From NCBI GenBank assembly GCA_003162495.1, contig PMOF01000243.1, positions 3,138 to 10,308 on the forward strand: a stretch of DNA of 7,171 bases, in the 5' to 3' direction. The stretch's first letter is position 1. Every line of letters starts with the position of its first letter. Positions 6,879 to 7,171 of this stretch are shown in pieces. The stretch comes from Acidobacteriaceae bacterium (GTDB lineage Bacteria; Acidobacteriota; Terriglobia; Terriglobales; Acidobacteriaceae). The notes under the pieces were generated by a model. The model saw only the letters and a program-made list of their open reading frames with translations, made no database searches and was not told the DNA's origin. The position numbers and the translations under genes were made by a program.

Positions 6879-6907
6879 ATTCTACGGGCTGCGGCTCTCA
6901 GGGACAA
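6879..6907 (-). promoter_or_regulatory. Promoter candidate for accA
   Basis: On the minus strand TTGTCC (6902-6907; four of six) and TAGAAT (6879-6884; five of six to TATAAT) are separated by 17 bases. Transcription would begin near 6872, giving a leader of about 40 bases to the accA ATG. This is one of the better promoter matches in the window. Confidence 0.45.
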
Positions 6908-6928
6908 ATGAGCCGATCCACCAAAGCT

Positions 6929-6956
6929 TTTACATCGGGGACTCCGCCCTTACACT
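6929..6956 (+). promoter_or_regulatory. Promoter candidate for the ABC transporter gene
   Basis: TTTACA (6929-6934; five of six to TTGACA) and TACACT (6951-6956; four of six) are separated by 16 bases. Transcription would start about 18 bases before the ATG at 6981. It is divergent from the accA promoter candidate, with 21 bases between the two -35 elements, so a regulator bound here could affect both. Confidence 0.4.
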
Positions 6957-6980
6957 GATGAGGCACAGAAGACCACCACC

Positions 6981-7171
6981 ATGACCGCAGCCATCGAGTT
7001 TCGGAATCTTTGCTTTGCCACCCCGCAAGGCCGTTTGCTGCTGGATCATATTTCCCTTGCGCTCGAAGAAGGAACAACCACAGCAATCCTGGGCCGCAGC
7101 GGATCGGGAAAGACGACCCTGCTGCGCACGGTGAACCGCATGGTCGAGCCCACAAGCGGCGAGGTGCTGGT
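6981..7171 (+). CDS. ABC transporter ATP-binding protein, N-terminal part
   Basis: The first 63 residues of an ABC ATPase are present; the gene runs off the window. Residues 5-30 form the usual opening strand and loop (IEFRNLCF...[13 protein letters not shown]), F12 is placed like the aromatic A-loop residue, and [13 protein letters not shown] (36-48) is the Walker A motif with K44. The following [14 protein letters not shown] is very like the VNRLIEPTSG stretch of ATPases from glycine betaine/choline/osmoprotectant importers (OpuCA/OpuBA/ProV type), so compatible-solute uptake is the best guess, though methionine or other importers cannot be excluded. The ribosome site is weak (GAGG or AGAAG within about 20 bases), which agrees with the short leader from the promoter candidate. 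Signature and Walker B motifs lie beyond the edge. Confidence 0.88.
   Translation, partial: MTAAIEFRNLCFATPQGRLLLDHISLALEEGTTTAILGRSGSGKTTLLRTVNRMVEPTSGEVL

Noticed and set aside
5854..6879. Open frame of 341 codons on the plus strand opposite accA
   Set aside because: accA is certain by family match. The opposite frame is Arg/His-rich, crosses both the CPBP-accA gap and the accA start, and shows no domain.
1..7171. CRISPR array, transposon ends, tRNA or defence island
   Set aside because: No regularly spaced repeats, transposase motifs, target-site duplications or cloverleaf-like sequence were seen. The single CPBP gene has no bacteriocin or defence genes beside it.

Overview
The window is GC-rich (repeated GCC/CGC codons) bacterial chromosome. 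Gene content and protein style (a secreted GH3 glucosidase, a CPBP protease with a long Ala/Pro tail, a secreted protein with a Pro/Ala/Gln-rich end, a group I PyrF) suggest a soil bacterium of the Acidobacteria (Terriglobia) type. That assignment comes from family resemblance only and is moderate in confidence. No mobile element, CRISPR array, tRNA or rRNA was seen.

Layout: bases 1-255 (+) are the 3' end of pyrF, closed by a perfect palindromic terminator (274-310) shared with a convergent small zinc-ribbon gene (331-510, -). Next on the minus strand is an exported protein of unknown function with a BamE/SmpA-like segment (713-2098). Upstream of it lie a probable promoter and an imperfect hairpin that may end the next gene, a secreted GH3 beta-glucosidase-like enzyme (2358-4640). 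A CPBP-family membrane protease (4794-5873) and accA (5986-6831) follow on the same strand. A short intergenic region (6832-6980) carries back-to-back promoter candidates, and the start of an ABC transporter ATPase gene, probably of the osmoprotectant type, runs off the right end on the plus strand.

How they fit together: accA, the CPBP gene and the GH3 gene all read leftward and could be partly co-transcribed, but gaps of 112 and 153 bases and promoter candidates in front of each make separate transcription just as likely. No shared pathway links them. accA and pyrF are housekeeping genes (fatty acid and pyrimidine synthesis), and the GH3 enzyme is a carbohydrate scavenging function. The region looks like ordinary core genome. 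I found no convincing new multi-gene system. The points most worth a second look are the changed third motif of the CPBP protease, an AccA lacking the usual N-terminal helical segment, and the unassigned exported protein.
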